Virus record (IMG/VR): IMGVR_UViG_3300028091_000005
Location: 1-64,000 of that record
Length of the DNA: 64,000 nucleotides
Source: a virus
Reading direction: 5' to 3' (one strand)
Shown here: one piece after another, positions 6,259-13,801 of the stretch
Position numbering within the stretch: position 1 is the first letter of the stretch
How the letters are laid out: each line of letters starts with the position of its first letter
The notes under the pieces: model-generated
Seen by the model: only the letters and a program-made list of their open reading frames with translations
Told to the model about the DNA's origin: nothing
The model's database searches: none
Translations under genes and position numbers: made by a program

Positions 6259-6528
6259 ATGGATATTACAGTAGCAACAAATTTTGTAACAAGTACTTTA
6301 TTGATTAGCGTGGCCTGTATGATAGTAGCAGGTTGTGCAATTTTAATTAACAATATGATTCACAGATGGTGGAAGCCTTTAAGCTGGAGTATTGTGCCGC
6401 AGAGTATAAAGGATGTTATATCAGGAAACTTTGAACAACCTGCCAAGGAAGTTAAAGAACCTGTAAAACAAGAACCACACATTGAACATCAGGAAAATAC
6501 AGTAACACAAGTACGAGTTAAAGATTAA
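6259..6528 (+). CDS. Single-span membrane protein (89 aa)
   Basis: A hydrophobic helix at about residues 10-32 is followed by a polar tail rich in Glu, Lys, Pro and Gln (about 50-89). Probably inner membrane with a soluble tail. Ribosome binding site TTAGGA. It ends seven bases before tRNA-Thr. Confidence 0.65.
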   Translation: MDITVATNFVTSTLLISVACMIVAGCAILINNMIHRWWKPLSWSIVPQSIKDVISGNFEQPAKEVKEPVKQEPHIEHQENTVTQVRVKD

Positions 6529-6534
6529 TTTCTA

Positions 6535-6610
6535 GCCGCTGTAGCTCAGTTGGTAGAGCGCCTGATTTGTAATCAGGATGTCGAGGGTTCGATTCCTTTC
6601 GGCGGCACCA
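6535..6610 (+). tRNA. tRNA-Thr(TGT)
   Basis: Acceptor GCCGCTG/CGGCGGC, anticodon arm CCTGA-TTTGTAA-TCAGG, discriminator A, encoded CCA. Confidence 0.92.
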
Positions 6611-6859
6611 AGAACCTCGTAGTCCCATCTACGTTATTAACTGGGGGTAAATTGGCTTCACCATAATGCCAGGGCTCATACGATGATAGCCTCAAGGCCC
6701 GCTATATGGGCGACTTGAAAAATCGTAGGTGGGTACTACGCCTTGCCAGAAGTAAATGTAGAGGACGGAGTAACAGCCCAGTCTGGGGCTGATGAGGATC
6801 AGTAGCCAGACAACTTATTTTTTTAACCTAGGTACTATTGTAGTATGCTAGGTTTTTTT
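6611..6859 (+). ncRNA. Structured non-coding RNA with its own terminator
   Basis: No frame covers these 250 bases. A closing helix joins 6618-6633 with 6724-6740. Inside are GGCT/AGCC and TCAAG..CCC/GGG..CTTGA hairpins. Downstream, 6781-6811 forms a GTCTGG/CCAGAC hairpin enclosing CTGAT-GAGG-ATCAG. It ends in an intrinsic terminator. Such a compact, separately terminated fold right after a tRNA looks like a discrete RNA gene. It does not match tmRNA, RNase P or 6S RNA as I know them. Confidence 0.6.
6825..6859 (+). terminator. Rho-independent terminator of the ncRNA
   Basis: AACCTAG pairs with CTAGGTT and TACTA with TAGTA, giving a long stem followed by seven T residues. Confidence 0.85.
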
Positions 6860-6886
6860 ATGCGTTGACAACAAGGAGATCCTGTT

Positions 6887-6994
6887 ATGGATAGTGACAA
6901 GAAGGGTCTATTAAGATATGGTTGGACATATCGCGATAGGCTTAAACGAGCAGCAATAATGTTCCAACTATATGGTATTACAATGGGTGCGTAA
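6887..6994 (+). CDS. Short basic protein (35 aa)
   Basis: MDSDKKGLLRYGWTYRDRLK.. with a perfect ribosome binding site (AAGGAG, 9 bases upstream). Its stop codon TAA is supplied by positions 8-10 of tRNA-Lys, which overlaps its last ten bases. Function unknown. Confidence 0.55.
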   Translation: MDSDKKGLLRYGWTYRDRLKRAAIMFQLYGITMGA

Positions 6995-7061
6995 CTCAAC
7001 TGGTTAGAGTAATCGGCTTTTAACCGATAAGTTGTGAGTTCGAGTCTCACCGCACCTACCA
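6985..7061 (+). tRNA. tRNA-Lys(TTT)
   Basis: Acceptor GGGTGCG/CGCACCT with a G-T closing pair, anticodon arm CGG-CTTTTAA-CCG, encoded CCA. Its CCA flows directly into the long-stem element E2. Confidence 0.9.
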
Positions 7062-7146
7062 TATAAAAACACATTCGAATATAATAATAATAGCGCCCGG
7101 GGCTATGGAGAGTATACGACTGTCCAGGAATGTGTTTTTATATGGT
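7058..7146 (+). ncRNA. Long-stem hairpin element E2
   Basis: A perfect 19-bp inverted repeat: 7058-7076 with 7128-7146. The inner part carries the family core AAAACACATT/AATGTGTTTT. The left arm includes the tRNA-Lys CCA end and the right arm includes the ATG of the SET-domain gene, so the hairpin could control tRNA 3' processing, translation of the SET gene, or both. Confidence 0.6.
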
Positions 7147-7513
7147 ACTAGTAAAAACTTATCTAGGGCCTAGCCCTATACACGGACTGGGAGTATTTGC
7201 AGATGAATTTGTCCCACAAGGAACTAAAATCTGGCAGCTAACACCAGGTCTAGATCTAGAGTGGTGTTATTTGGATTTTATTTCTCTACCACTCGCCGCA
7301 CGAGAGTACATATTACATTGGGGATACAAAGATCCTGAATCTCAAATGTACAGATTAAGTTTTGACAATGACAGATTTATGAATTGGAGTCGAACTCCAA
7401 ATGTCGTAGGTAATAGCAATGAAACATTTGCGGCTAGAGATATTGACAAAGGTGAAGAATTAACTTATCCATATTCCGAAGATTTATTAGGAGATCAAGA
7501 TGCCAATGTATGA
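7142..7513 (+). CDS. SET-domain protein (putative lysine methyltransferase)
   Basis: 123 residues from ATG 7142; an in-frame ATG at 7130 is possible. SET hallmarks are visible: HGLGVFA near 14-20, a degenerate version of RFxNHSCxPN at 78-88 (RFMNWSRTPNV) and GEELTY at 104-109. His and Cys of the canonical motif are replaced by Trp and Arg and the usual Asp after TY is Pro, so activity is uncertain. SET proteins methylate lysines of histones, ribosomal proteins or cytochrome c in cells. Its start codon lies in the right arm of hairpin E2. Confidence 0.7.
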   Translation: MVLVKTYLGPSPIHGLGVFADEFVPQGTKIWQLTPGLDLEWCYLDFISLPLAAREYILHWGYKDPESQMYRLSFDNDRFMNWSRTPNVVGNSNETFAARDIDKGEELTYPYSEDLLGDQDANV

Positions 7514-7649
7514 AACTACTGTGCGTACTCCTCAGGGAGAGACTAAAGATAGGGTGTATGCCAAGGATCTTCAAGAAGCTCGTCAACTATTTGAGCAGCG
7601 ACACGGTCCTAGGAATGTACCTTATATTCCCAAAGTTATACCTAGTTAA
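7500..7649 (+). CDS. Small hypothetical protein (49 aa)
   Basis: MPMYETTVRTPQGETKDRVY.. with ribosome binding site AGGAG and a 14-base overlap with the SET gene, so translationally coupled. The 'AKDLQEARQLFEQRHGPRNVP' type sequence resembles short conserved proteins of T4-like marine phages. Function unknown. Confidence 0.6.
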   Translation: MPMYETTVRTPQGETKDRVYAKDLQEARQLFEQRHGPRNVPYIPKVIPS

Positions 7650-7653
7650 TAAA

Positions 7654-7728
7654 GGAAGCGTAGCATAATGGTAGTGCAACACCTTCATACGGTGCGCTGT
7701 GGGGGTTCGACTCCCTCCGCTTCTACCA
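7654..7728 (+). tRNA. tRNA-Met(CAT)
   Basis: Acceptor GGAAGCG/CGCTTCT, anticodon loop TTCATAC, T arm GGGGG-TTCGACT-CCCTC, encoded CCA. Probably elongator Met since the first CAT tRNA at 1024 looks like Ile2. The A-C pair at the base of the anticodon stem is unusual. Confidence 0.8.
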
Positions 7729-7747
7729 ATTTAACTAAAATAAATTT

Positions 7748-8065
7748 ATGAAAAAATGTCTTCATTGTGGTATTAAACATTCTCAAAAAATATCCACCTG
7801 CACAGTATGTAGAAACGGCCTACGCAGATATGGGATGACTAGATTGGATATGTTAGCTCTGCACAAAAAACAAAAAGAAAAATGTTATTTGTGTGGGGTA
7901 AAATTAGAAATGTTTGTGGGTGCCCGCGGCGGTATGATAGATCACTGCCACAAGACTGGGCAAGTAAGAAGTATCCTGTGCTGTAAATGCAACACCGCAG
8001 TGGGTGGAATAGAAACTCACAAAAATGTCAAAAAGTTATTAGAATATGTAAAACTCGGGGAGTAG
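7748..8065 (+). CDS. Recombination endonuclease VII-like nuclease
   Basis: 105 residues. Contains C4-x2-C7 and C18-x2-C21, then CYLCG..IDHCHKTGQVRSILCCKCNTAVG, which is the zinc and His-Asn-His-type core of the endonuclease VII family (T4 gp49, PF02945). The T4 enzyme resolves branched DNA during packaging. This copy is short and lacks a clear C-terminal domain, so it may act as a nicking or homing-type nuclease. Its TAG stop is part of tRNA-Pro. Confidence 0.8.
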   Translation: MKKCLHCGIKHSQKISTCTVCRNGLRRYGMTRLDMLALHKKQKEKCYLCGVKLEMFVGARGGMIDHCHKTGQVRSILCCKCNTAVGGIETHKNVKKLLEYVKLGE

Positions 8066-8133
8066 CTTAGTCTGGTTAAAGCGCCTGCTTTGGGAGCAGG
8101 AGATCGAGAGTTCGAATCCCTCTTCCCCGACCA
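8056..8133 (+). tRNA. tRNA-Pro(TGG)
   Basis: Acceptor CGGGGAG/TTCCCCG, anticodon arm CTGC-TTTGGGA-GCAG, encoded CCA. Overlaps the end of the endonuclease gene by 10 bases. Confidence 0.9.
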
Positions 8134-8134
8134 A

Positions 8135-8566
8135 TTATTTAGGTGCCCAGGCGTTACAGCAAGCTCTGGGTTTCACCTTAGTATCTAGATTGAAAAAATC
8201 AGGAATTTTTTGGTTTAAAGTTTCAAAAAACGTACAAGTAGTTCCTTCTAGTGCCACACAGTTTTCACATCTAACCTTGGCAACTACGTAGCCTGCATCC
8301 TTGGGTGTAATAGAGTCCATTATAACCTGATTATCTGCAGGTACACCCTGTACGTAGAGACTACAACTGCCTTCAGCAACCACCTTGTAGTTTTTGCTAA
8401 ACAGTGTGCATCTTTCACTGTCCGGCATAAAATGAGAACAGCTACTACACTGAGCAAAGTCCTTGATGTTATTCCTGGGTTCTAGGTAGATAAATGCGTC
8501 CCTACGAACTTTGTCAGAACTTTTTGTTGCTTCGGTAATTATGTTTATGTAGGATCTTAAATTCAT
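8135..8566 (-). CDS. Cys-rich protein with two HiPIP-like motifs
   Basis: 143 residues from ATG 8566; the longer frame upstream is antisense tRNA and is rejected. Two similar Cys clusters are visible: C40-x2-C43...C53...C68 (CSSCSHF..RCTLF..GSCSLY) and C100-x2-C103...C111...C136/C137. The pattern C-x2-C..C..G-x-C-x-x-Y matches high-potential iron-sulfur proteins, which bind one 4Fe-4S cluster with four Cys. A tandem HiPIP-like layout in a phage is unusual; electron transfer to the many oxygenases here is a possible role. A late-type box AATAAATA lies at 8573-8580. Confidence 0.6.
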   Translation of the reverse strand: MNLRSYINIITEATKSSDKVRRDAFIYLEPRNNIKDFAQCSSCSHFMPDSERCTLFSKNYKVVAEGSCSLYVQGVPADNQVIMDSITPKDAGYVVAKVRCENCVALEGTTCTFFETLNQKIPDFFNLDTKVKPRACCNAWAPK

Positions 8567-8583
8567 AGTAATATTTATTTTAT

Positions 8584-8658
8584 GCCTTCGTAGCTCAGTG
8601 GTAGAGCATCGTCTTGATAAGGCGAGGGTCGGTGGATCGTTCCCACCCGGAGGTACCA
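8584..8658 (+). tRNA. tRNA-Ile(GAT)
   Basis: Acceptor GCCTTCG/CGGAGGT, anticodon arm TCGTC-TTGATAA-GGCGA, encoded CCA. The T loop ATCGTTC is slightly atypical. Confidence 0.82.
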
Positions 8659-8665
8659 GAACAAT

Positions 8666-8742
8666 TGGGGATTCGCCAAGTTGGTCAAGGCATCGGATTT
8701 TGATTCCGACATTCATAGGTTCGAATCCTATATCCCCTACCA
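8666..8742 (+). tRNA. tRNA-Gln(TTG)
   Basis: Acceptor body GGGGAT/ATCCCC with an open first position T-T, as weak 1-72 pairing is usual for Gln tRNAs. Anticodon loop contains TTG, T loop TTCGAAT, encoded CCA. Confidence 0.85.
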
Positions 8743-8749
8743 TAACAAT

Positions 8750-8825
8750 GGTGACTGTAGCATAACGGTAGTGCCACGGATTGTGATTCCGTACAGTGTG
8801 AGTTCGACTCTCATCAGTCACCCCA
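8750..8825 (+). tRNA. tRNA-His(GTG)
   Basis: Extra 5' G (G-1) opposite discriminator C73, acceptor GTGACTG/CAGTCAC, anticodon arm ACGGA-TTGTGAT-TCCGT, encoded CCA. Confidence 0.92.
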
Positions 8826-8831
8826 ATTTAA

Positions 8832-8907
8832 GCCGTCCAAGCTAACCTAGTGGAAGCGTCTGTCTGAAGAACAGAATGGCCTGGAGCGTAACCAGGGGTC
8901 GGCACCA
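8832..8907 (+). tRNA. tRNA-Phe(GAA) with an abnormal T loop
   Basis: Acceptor GCCGTCC/GGTCGGC with one T-T mismatch, anticodon arm TCTGT-CTGAAGA-ACAGA, T stem CCTGG/CCAGG, encoded CCA. The T loop is AGCGTAA rather than TTCRANN, so the conserved T54-A58 contact is missing. Confidence 0.78.
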
Positions 8908-8911
8908 ATTA

Positions 8912-8986
8912 CGGTCCGTAGCTCAGCGGAAGAGTTCTGGTCTTCGAAACCAGCTGTCGGGAGTTCGAATCTCTCCGGACCGGCCA
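8912..8986 (+). tRNA. tRNA-Arg(TCG)
   Basis: Acceptor CGGTCCG/CGGACCG, anticodon arm CTGGT-CTTCGAA-ACCAG, discriminator G, encoded CCA. Reads CGA. Confidence 0.88.
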
Positions 8987-9158
8987 GCAAAATAAAATTA
9001 GTCTTGCTAGGTGATAAATACAAGTGCAACGCCAAGTTAATTGACGTCGGCAATTCAAACGACGCTTGACATATTGATGTCTTTACTGTATTGTTAATAC
9101 AGAACGCCAGCCGTGAGCAGGATGCACTGCGAGCACTACACCAACACAAGGACAAATA
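8987..9158 (+). promoter_or_regulatory. Leader region of the TauD-ACP-radical SAM operon
   Basis: Contains a GATAAATA late-type box (9013-9020), a sigma70 promoter TTGACA (9066-9071), 17 bases, TATTGT (9089-9094), and a short palindrome around 9086-9100. About 60 bases of leader separate the promoter from the ATG at 9159. Both early and late expression are possible. Confidence 0.55.
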
Positions 9159-10202
9159 ATGAAAACTAGACCATTGAAAAATTATGGTGCTAGTGTTGGA
9201 CTTGAAGCTTATGATATTGATTGGAACTCTCAAGAAGAAATTCTTGAACTAGGTCGTCTAGCAGCCAGTCAGTGTGTAGTAGTTGTCAATGAACACATTA
9301 GCACCGAGCAACTTTATAAAACTATGATTAACTGGGGCGATGTAAGTCATCCCATTATAACTGACTATGTAAGTCGTAAACTATTAACAGGCAGTCACTG
9401 GCGCGAGCTAACACTTAATCTGCGCTATATAACAAGTGAAGTTCCTGAACTTAAATCCGTAGCACTAGTAAGTTACCTTAAAAAAGAAAAAGATAGACCA
9501 CGCGGTTTATTTTCCAATGGAGAACTTGACTGGCACAGTGATCAATGCGCTATAGACGACGGACAACGAGTTATTGGTCTTCAAAGTATAAGTGATACAG
9601 CAAACAGCCAGACACAATTTTTATGCACACACGATGCCTACGAGTCATTAAGCTCGGATATGCGTAGTATGATCAAGGAATTGGTCTGTAAGCACCGTTG
9701 GTATGAGGGACTTATGGCACCTGGCTTAAACAGGGCTCAGTCAATGATGCTTAGATATAATATGGTACCCATTGACGGACTTGAAACAAACTTATATTCA
9801 GAAACTGCCAGCGGCTTAACTGGAATAAAAATTCCTAGTCATACCTTTGATGGATTTGTGGGTATGAGCCGTGAAGAAAGTATTAAATTACTAGATGAAA
9901 TTAAATCAGTAGTCTACAACGATCGTTACGTGCATACACAAGACTGGCAGGATGGGCAGATTGTGTTTATGGACCAAGAGATTACTCTACACAAACGACC
10001 AACTAATGTAAAAGACGGTGATCGTCGTACAATGGCACGTAGTATTACCTATGTTAACTATTTGTACCCTGACAGCGCATACGCCATAAGAAGATCAACT
10101 TACAAATATCAAGGTTCAGTTTATACTGAAGAAGATTTTGTAAAATTAGTTGATCAAGACCGTCGCACACAATATGAACAAGAATTGGAGTTTGCAGAAT
10201 GA
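9159..10202 (+). CDS. TauD/TfdA-like 2OG-Fe(II) dioxygenase 1
   Basis: 347 residues. H126-x-D128 (DWHSDQC), distal H278 (ITLHKRP) and R294 are the metal triad and 2OG anchor expected for the TauD/TfdA superfamily, which oxidises small molecules such as taurine or carrier-bound amino and fatty acids. Length and motif spacing fit. It is the first gene of a five-gene cassette and overlaps the next, a close paralogue, by 4 bases (ATGA). The ACP two genes downstream makes an ACP-tethered substrate plausible; that is inference. Confidence 0.8.
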   Translation: MKTRPLKNYGASVGLEAYDIDWNSQEEILELGRLAASQCVVVVNEHISTEQLYKTMINWGDVSHPIITDYVSRKLLTGSHWRELTLNLRYITSEVPELKSVALVSYLKKEKDRPRGLFSNGELDWHSDQCAIDDGQRVIGLQSISDTANSQTQFLCTHDAYESLSSDMRSMIKELVCKHRWYEGLMAPGLNRAQSMMLRYNMVPIDGLETNLYSETASGLTGIKIPSHTFDGFVGMSREESIKLLDEIKSVVYNDRYVHTQDWQDGQIVFMDQEITLHKRPTNVKDGDRRTMARSITYVNYLYPDSAYAIRRSTYKYQGSVYTEEDFVKLVDQDRRTQYEQELEFAE

Positions 10203-11257
10203 AAATAAGACCATTAAAAAATTACCAGGGTAGCATAGGTGTAGAAGTCTATGACATAGACCTCACACAGGACGATGAAATATTTGAGCTTGGTAAGCTA
10301 GTAGCAGATCAATGTGTGGTATTCATTGATCAGGGAGTACCAACACAACGGTTATACGATGTAATGACTCAGTGGGGAAGTCCTAGTCGAGCTCTAATCC
10401 ATAACTACATAGTAAGTCAGAGACTAAGTGGACGCCATTGGCGTGATTTATTCCTACAATTAGGTTACATCAATAATGGTATGGGTGAACTTGCTGGCGC
10501 AGTTAGTCGTGTTAGCTACCTAAAAGATGATCGAGGCCGGCCTAAAGGAATTTTTAGTAACGGAGAATTAGATTGGCACAGTGATCAGTGTGCATTTGAT
10601 GATGCACCTCGTATGATTGGCCTAATGAGTGTGAGCGACAGTGCAGGTAGTCAGACACAGTTTATGCCCACACACGATCAATTTATGTCCTTGAGTTCAG
10701 ATATGCAAAGTATGGTAAAAGAACTTGTAGTGCGTCATAAATGGCGTGAAGGGGAAGAAGGATGTGCCCCGGGACTAAATCGTGAACAGACTATGATTAT
10801 TCATTATAACGGTGTGCCACTAGACGGAATGGAAACAAAGTTATACAGCGAAACAGTCACTGGACGCCCGGGGGTAAAATTCCCTCACTTTGATTTTGAT
10901 GGGTTTGTGGGAATGAGCCAGGAAGAAAGCTGGCGCCTTTACCGTGAATTAAAGAAACATTTTTATGATGATCGTTATGTCTACACGCAGGATTGGCAGG
11001 ATGGACAGATTGTGTTTATGGATCAAGAGATCACTCTACACAAGCGACCAACAAATATTCTAGATGGCGACAAAAGGATGATGCATAGGGTAATAACTTA
11101 TCTTAATAAAATTAATCCCAACATTCAACCAGCGCAGACTGTCCGATATCGTGGTGAGATTTACACTCACGATGAATTTGCAAAATTAGTTGATGCAGAC
11201 CGTCGCAGACAATATGAACAGGAACTTGATGAACAAGCAAGACTCCAACCATATTAA
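10199..11257 (+). CDS. TauD/TfdA-like 2OG-Fe(II) dioxygenase 2
   Basis: 352 residues, a tandem paralogue of the preceding gene with the same start (MKIRPLKNY) and the same DWHSDQC (H127, D129) and ITLHKRPTN motifs. Most differences lie in the middle, where substrate contacts are expected, so the pair may act on successive intermediates. The end overlaps the next gene's start by 29 bases. Confidence 0.8.
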   Translation: MKIRPLKNYQGSIGVEVYDIDLTQDDEIFELGKLVADQCVVFIDQGVPTQRLYDVMTQWGSPSRALIHNYIVSQRLSGRHWRDLFLQLGYINNGMGELAGAVSRVSYLKDDRGRPKGIFSNGELDWHSDQCAFDDAPRMIGLMSVSDSAGSQTQFMPTHDQFMSLSSDMQSMVKELVVRHKWREGEEGCAPGLNREQTMIIHYNGVPLDGMETKLYSETVTGRPGVKFPHFDFDGFVGMSQEESWRLYRELKKHFYDDRYVYTQDWQDGQIVFMDQEITLHKRPTNILDGDKRMMHRVITYLNKINPNIQPAQTVRYRGEIYTHDEFAKLVDADRRRQYEQELDEQARLQPY

Positions 11258-11951
11258 TAACACAGATAGGCCCTTGATATTTCTTGGGTCTAACAGTGTT
11301 ATGGAAAAATATACCGAGCTCTGCGAAGAGCTTGGTATTGTAGTAGCTGGTCTGTTAGATAATGATTACTGGGGTAATACCGCCGAGCTTGGTGGAGTCA
11401 AGGTCCTTGACACAGAAAAAAACATTGATCAGTACTTAAATAATTATAATTTTTTCTGTGCCACTAACTGGAACCCTATTGATGATCCCATAATGGTGAG
11501 AAACAGACAAAAAAGACAGTATCTAATAGATTTGGTAAGACAAAAAAACATACAATGTATAAGCCTAGTAGATCCCACTGCTAGAATTTCCAAATATAGT
11601 AGACTGGGCAATGGGTGTTTCATTGATTGTCACGTTATGGTTGAAAGTGGCAGTATAGTGGGCGACTTTACTAATATCTATGGACAGGTACAAGTGGGCC
11701 ATAATACCACCATTGGTGAAAACTGTGTGCTGCAACGAGCAGTAGGACTAGCCTCAGCTCAGATCTTAGAAAATGATGTCTATCTAAGTTCCGGAGTTAA
11801 AGCCCTTAAGCCTGGTGTCAAGATCAGTCAGGGAACTTTTGTACACGAACTCGTCTACTTAGCTCGAGGCACAGTGTCCAATGAAGTAGTACAGTTTGGC
11901 ACCAACAATACCAAAAGAGTTGAACGACCTTACAATAGTGTATTAGGATAA
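11229..11951 (+). CDS. NeuD/PglD-like left-handed beta-helix acyltransferase
   Basis: About 240 residues from ATG 11229; an ATG at 11190 is also in frame. The N-terminal half has a nucleotide-sugar-acyltransferase Rossmann-like start (RPLIFLGSNSVMEKY), then hexapeptide repeats from about 110 to 215 (e.g. DPTARISKYSRLGNGCFI, VGHNTTIGENCVL), typical of trimeric left-handed beta-helix O- or N-acyltransferases. These use acetyl-CoA or acyl-ACP. The following ACP gene supports an acyl-ACP donor. Confidence 0.75.
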   Translation: MNKQDSNHINNTDRPLIFLGSNSVMEKYTELCEELGIVVAGLLDNDYWGNTAELGGVKVLDTEKNIDQYLNNYNFFCATNWNPIDDPIMVRNRQKRQYLIDLVRQKNIQCISLVDPTARISKYSRLGNGCFIDCHVMVESGSIVGDFTNIYGQVQVGHNTTIGENCVLQRAVGLASAQILENDVYLSSGVKALKPGVKISQGTFVHELVYLARGTVSNEVVQFGTNNTKRVERPYNSVLG

Positions 11952-11972
11952 TGTTATAAACAAGAGGAAATT

Positions 11973-12218
11973 ATGAAAGAACAAATTAAGCAAGAAGTCA
12001 AACAAATCTTGGCCAAGCAGTTTGGTAAAACACTAGATGAAATTTCCGATGATCTGGATCTAGAAACTCTAGGCGCAGACAGTCTAGACACAGTGGAAAT
12101 TGTAATGGAACTAGAACATCATTTTCAAATCGTTATTGAAGAAGATGAATACGAAGGCAAGTCTTCACTGACCAGCATTGTAGACCTTGTCTGCAAAAAG
12201 AAAAATCTTGAGTCCTAA
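11973..12218 (+). CDS. acpP-like: Acyl carrier protein
   Basis: 81 residues with the 4'-phosphopantetheine attachment site GADSLDTVEIVMELEHHF (Ser at about 37). Acidic and the usual length for bacterial ACP. Ribosome binding site AGAGGA. No phosphopantetheinyl transferase or acyl-ACP synthetase is seen in the window, so host enzymes must charge it. Being between an acyltransferase and a radical SAM gene it probably carries the intermediate of this cassette. Confidence 0.9.
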   Translation: MKEQIKQEVKQILAKQFGKTLDEISDDLDLETLGADSLDTVEIVMELEHHFQIVIEEDEYEGKSSLTSIVDLVCKKKNLES

Positions 12219-13728
12219 AAAGTATCAGGTCGTTCTGTTTACAGATTTTACTGACGAGGTTTTAACTGTTAAAGCTCTAGGTGCCTATAAAATAGCCAGC
12301 GCACTACGCGAACAGGGGTATAGTTGTCTAGTAGTTGATAAACTTAGTCAGTGGACTCTTGAAGAGATTACTTCACTTGTCAACCTTGCAGTGGGACAAG
12401 AAACACTGTTTGTGGGCTTTAGCACGACTTTTCTAAAAAATTTAGACAGGATAGACAACCTATTTTTTGGTTATGCGCCTAATCTCAGTATTTTCCCACA
12501 GGGTAAGGATTTTGAAAATAGCGTAATTAAAGAAATACACAAGCTTAGTCCTGATTGTAAAATTTTACTGGGTGGCCACAAAATTAATCAGGACTGCGCC
12601 AACAAGAATGTCAACATAGTGGTAAGAGGTCTAGCTGAACAGGCCATTATGGATGTTGCTAACAGCCTTAGTAACAAAACTGAGATTCCCAATAGTTATA
12701 GGAATATTCACGGTGTAACGGTGGTACATCGCGATCAGGAAAAAACCTATGATTTTGCCAACAGTGCAATGCACTGGCAGGCTAGTGATATTTTAAACTA
12801 TCGTGTACTGCCTTTTGAGCCAGCTCGTGGTTGTATTTTTAATTGCAGATTTTGTAGTTTCCCACAACGTGGCAAAAAAACTCTAGACTACGTACTAACA
12901 GAAGAAATAATCTATAATGAGTTACAGAGCAATTATGACAGATTTGGTATTACTACCTATCAGTTACTAGATGATACGTTTAATGACAGCGATCACAAAC
13001 TTGATAGAATGTTATCAGTGGTTAAGCAGTTAAGCTTTCAGCCAGTATTCTGGTCCTACAACAGACTGGATCTGCTAGCTACCAAGCCCGAGCGCATTAA
13101 AAAATTATTTGATATTGGCCTAAGGGCCACTAGCTTTGGTATAGAAACTCTGAAAAAAGAGACTGGACTGGTAGTAGGTAAAGGCTTTGATGCTGCTAGA
13201 CAGATACAGACTGTCAAGGATATTAAAAAAACCTACGGCAATAATCTCTTGATGCACGGACTGTTTATAATAGGTCTACCACACGAAACTCTAGAAGAAG
13301 TGCAGCATACATTTGACTTAATAGATAGTGGTGAGTTTCCCTTACACTCGGCTTATTTCGAAGCATTGATGATAGCCAAGCCTAACCAGTATTTTTTACA
13401 GAGCGATTTTGACAAAAAATGGCCTGAGTATGGATACAGAGATCTAGGTAGTGAGGGTCAGGGCATACTCAACTGGGCTAACGATCATATGAACTTTGAC
13501 CAGGCTAGAGAAAAGAAAACAGAACTAGTGACTAGGTTGCAGCAAAGCAGTCGTTACCATATCCCTGGGCAAACCGCCTGGGCTCTAATGAACTATAATA
13601 ATTTTACGCTGGACAGAGTGCAAAATTTAAAAAACATAGAAATAGACTGGCAGGAAGTCAAGGACAGCAAACAGGCTTTTGTAACAGAATACAAGCAGAA
13701 AATGCTTGCTTTTTTAGCAACTAATTAG
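12187..13728 (+). CDS. B12-binding-domain radical SAM enzyme
   Basis: 513 residues from a TTG start at 12187 (a TTG at 12208 is an alternative); both overlap the ACP gene. The N-terminal part resembles a cobalamin-binding Rossmann fold (residues about 13-165). The 4Fe-4S motif is C216-x3-C220-x2-C223 (GCIFNCRFC). SAM-binding features follow (GIETL, GLPHETLEE). Such enzymes methylate or rearrange unreactive carbons. The operon context suggests action on the ACP-linked or oxygenase product; the reaction itself is unknown. Confidence 0.8.
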   Translation: MSAKRKILSPKKYQVVLFTDFTDEVLTVKALGAYKIASALREQGYSCLVVDKLSQWTLEEITSLVNLAVGQETLFVGFSTTFLKNLDRIDNLFFGYAPNLSIFPQGKDFENSVIKEIHKLSPDCKILLGGHKINQDCANKNVNIVVRGLAEQAIMDVANSLSNKTEIPNSYRNIHGVTVVHRDQEKTYDFANSAMHWQASDILNYRVLPFEPARGCIFNCRFCSFPQRGKKTLDYVLTEEIIYNELQSNYDRFGITTYQLLDDTFNDSDHKLDRMLSVVKQLSFQPVFWSYNRLDLLATKPERIKKLFDIGLRATSFGIETLKKETGLVVGKGFDAARQIQTVKDIKKTYGNNLLMHGLFIIGLPHETLEEVQHTFDLIDSGEFPLHSAYFEALMIAKPNQYFLQSDFDKKWPEYGYRDLGSEGQGILNWANDHMNFDQAREKKTELVTRLQQSSRYHIPGQTAWALMNYNNFTLDRVQNLKNIEIDWQEVKDSKQAFVTEYKQKMLAFLATN

Positions 13729-13742
13729 CAAAATTACAACAG

Positions 13743-13771
13743 TTGACATTAATGCACCAAATCGTTAAAAT
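13743..13771 (+). promoter_or_regulatory. sigma70-type promoter, cassette copy 1
   Basis: TTGACA, 17 bases, TAAAAT. The bases after the -10 (TAGCGGTATAGTAA, then AAGGAGC) are shared with the promoter at 22493, so a whole promoter-leader unit was duplicated. Confidence 0.7.
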
Positions 13772-13801
13772 AGCGGTATAGTAAACGATAAGGAGCAAGC
13801 A

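Noticed and set aside
6781-6811. Hammerhead ribozyme (CTGATGAG present)
   Set aside because: The bases are explained by a simple CTGAT-GAGG-ATCAG hairpin and no paired GAAA core segment follows.
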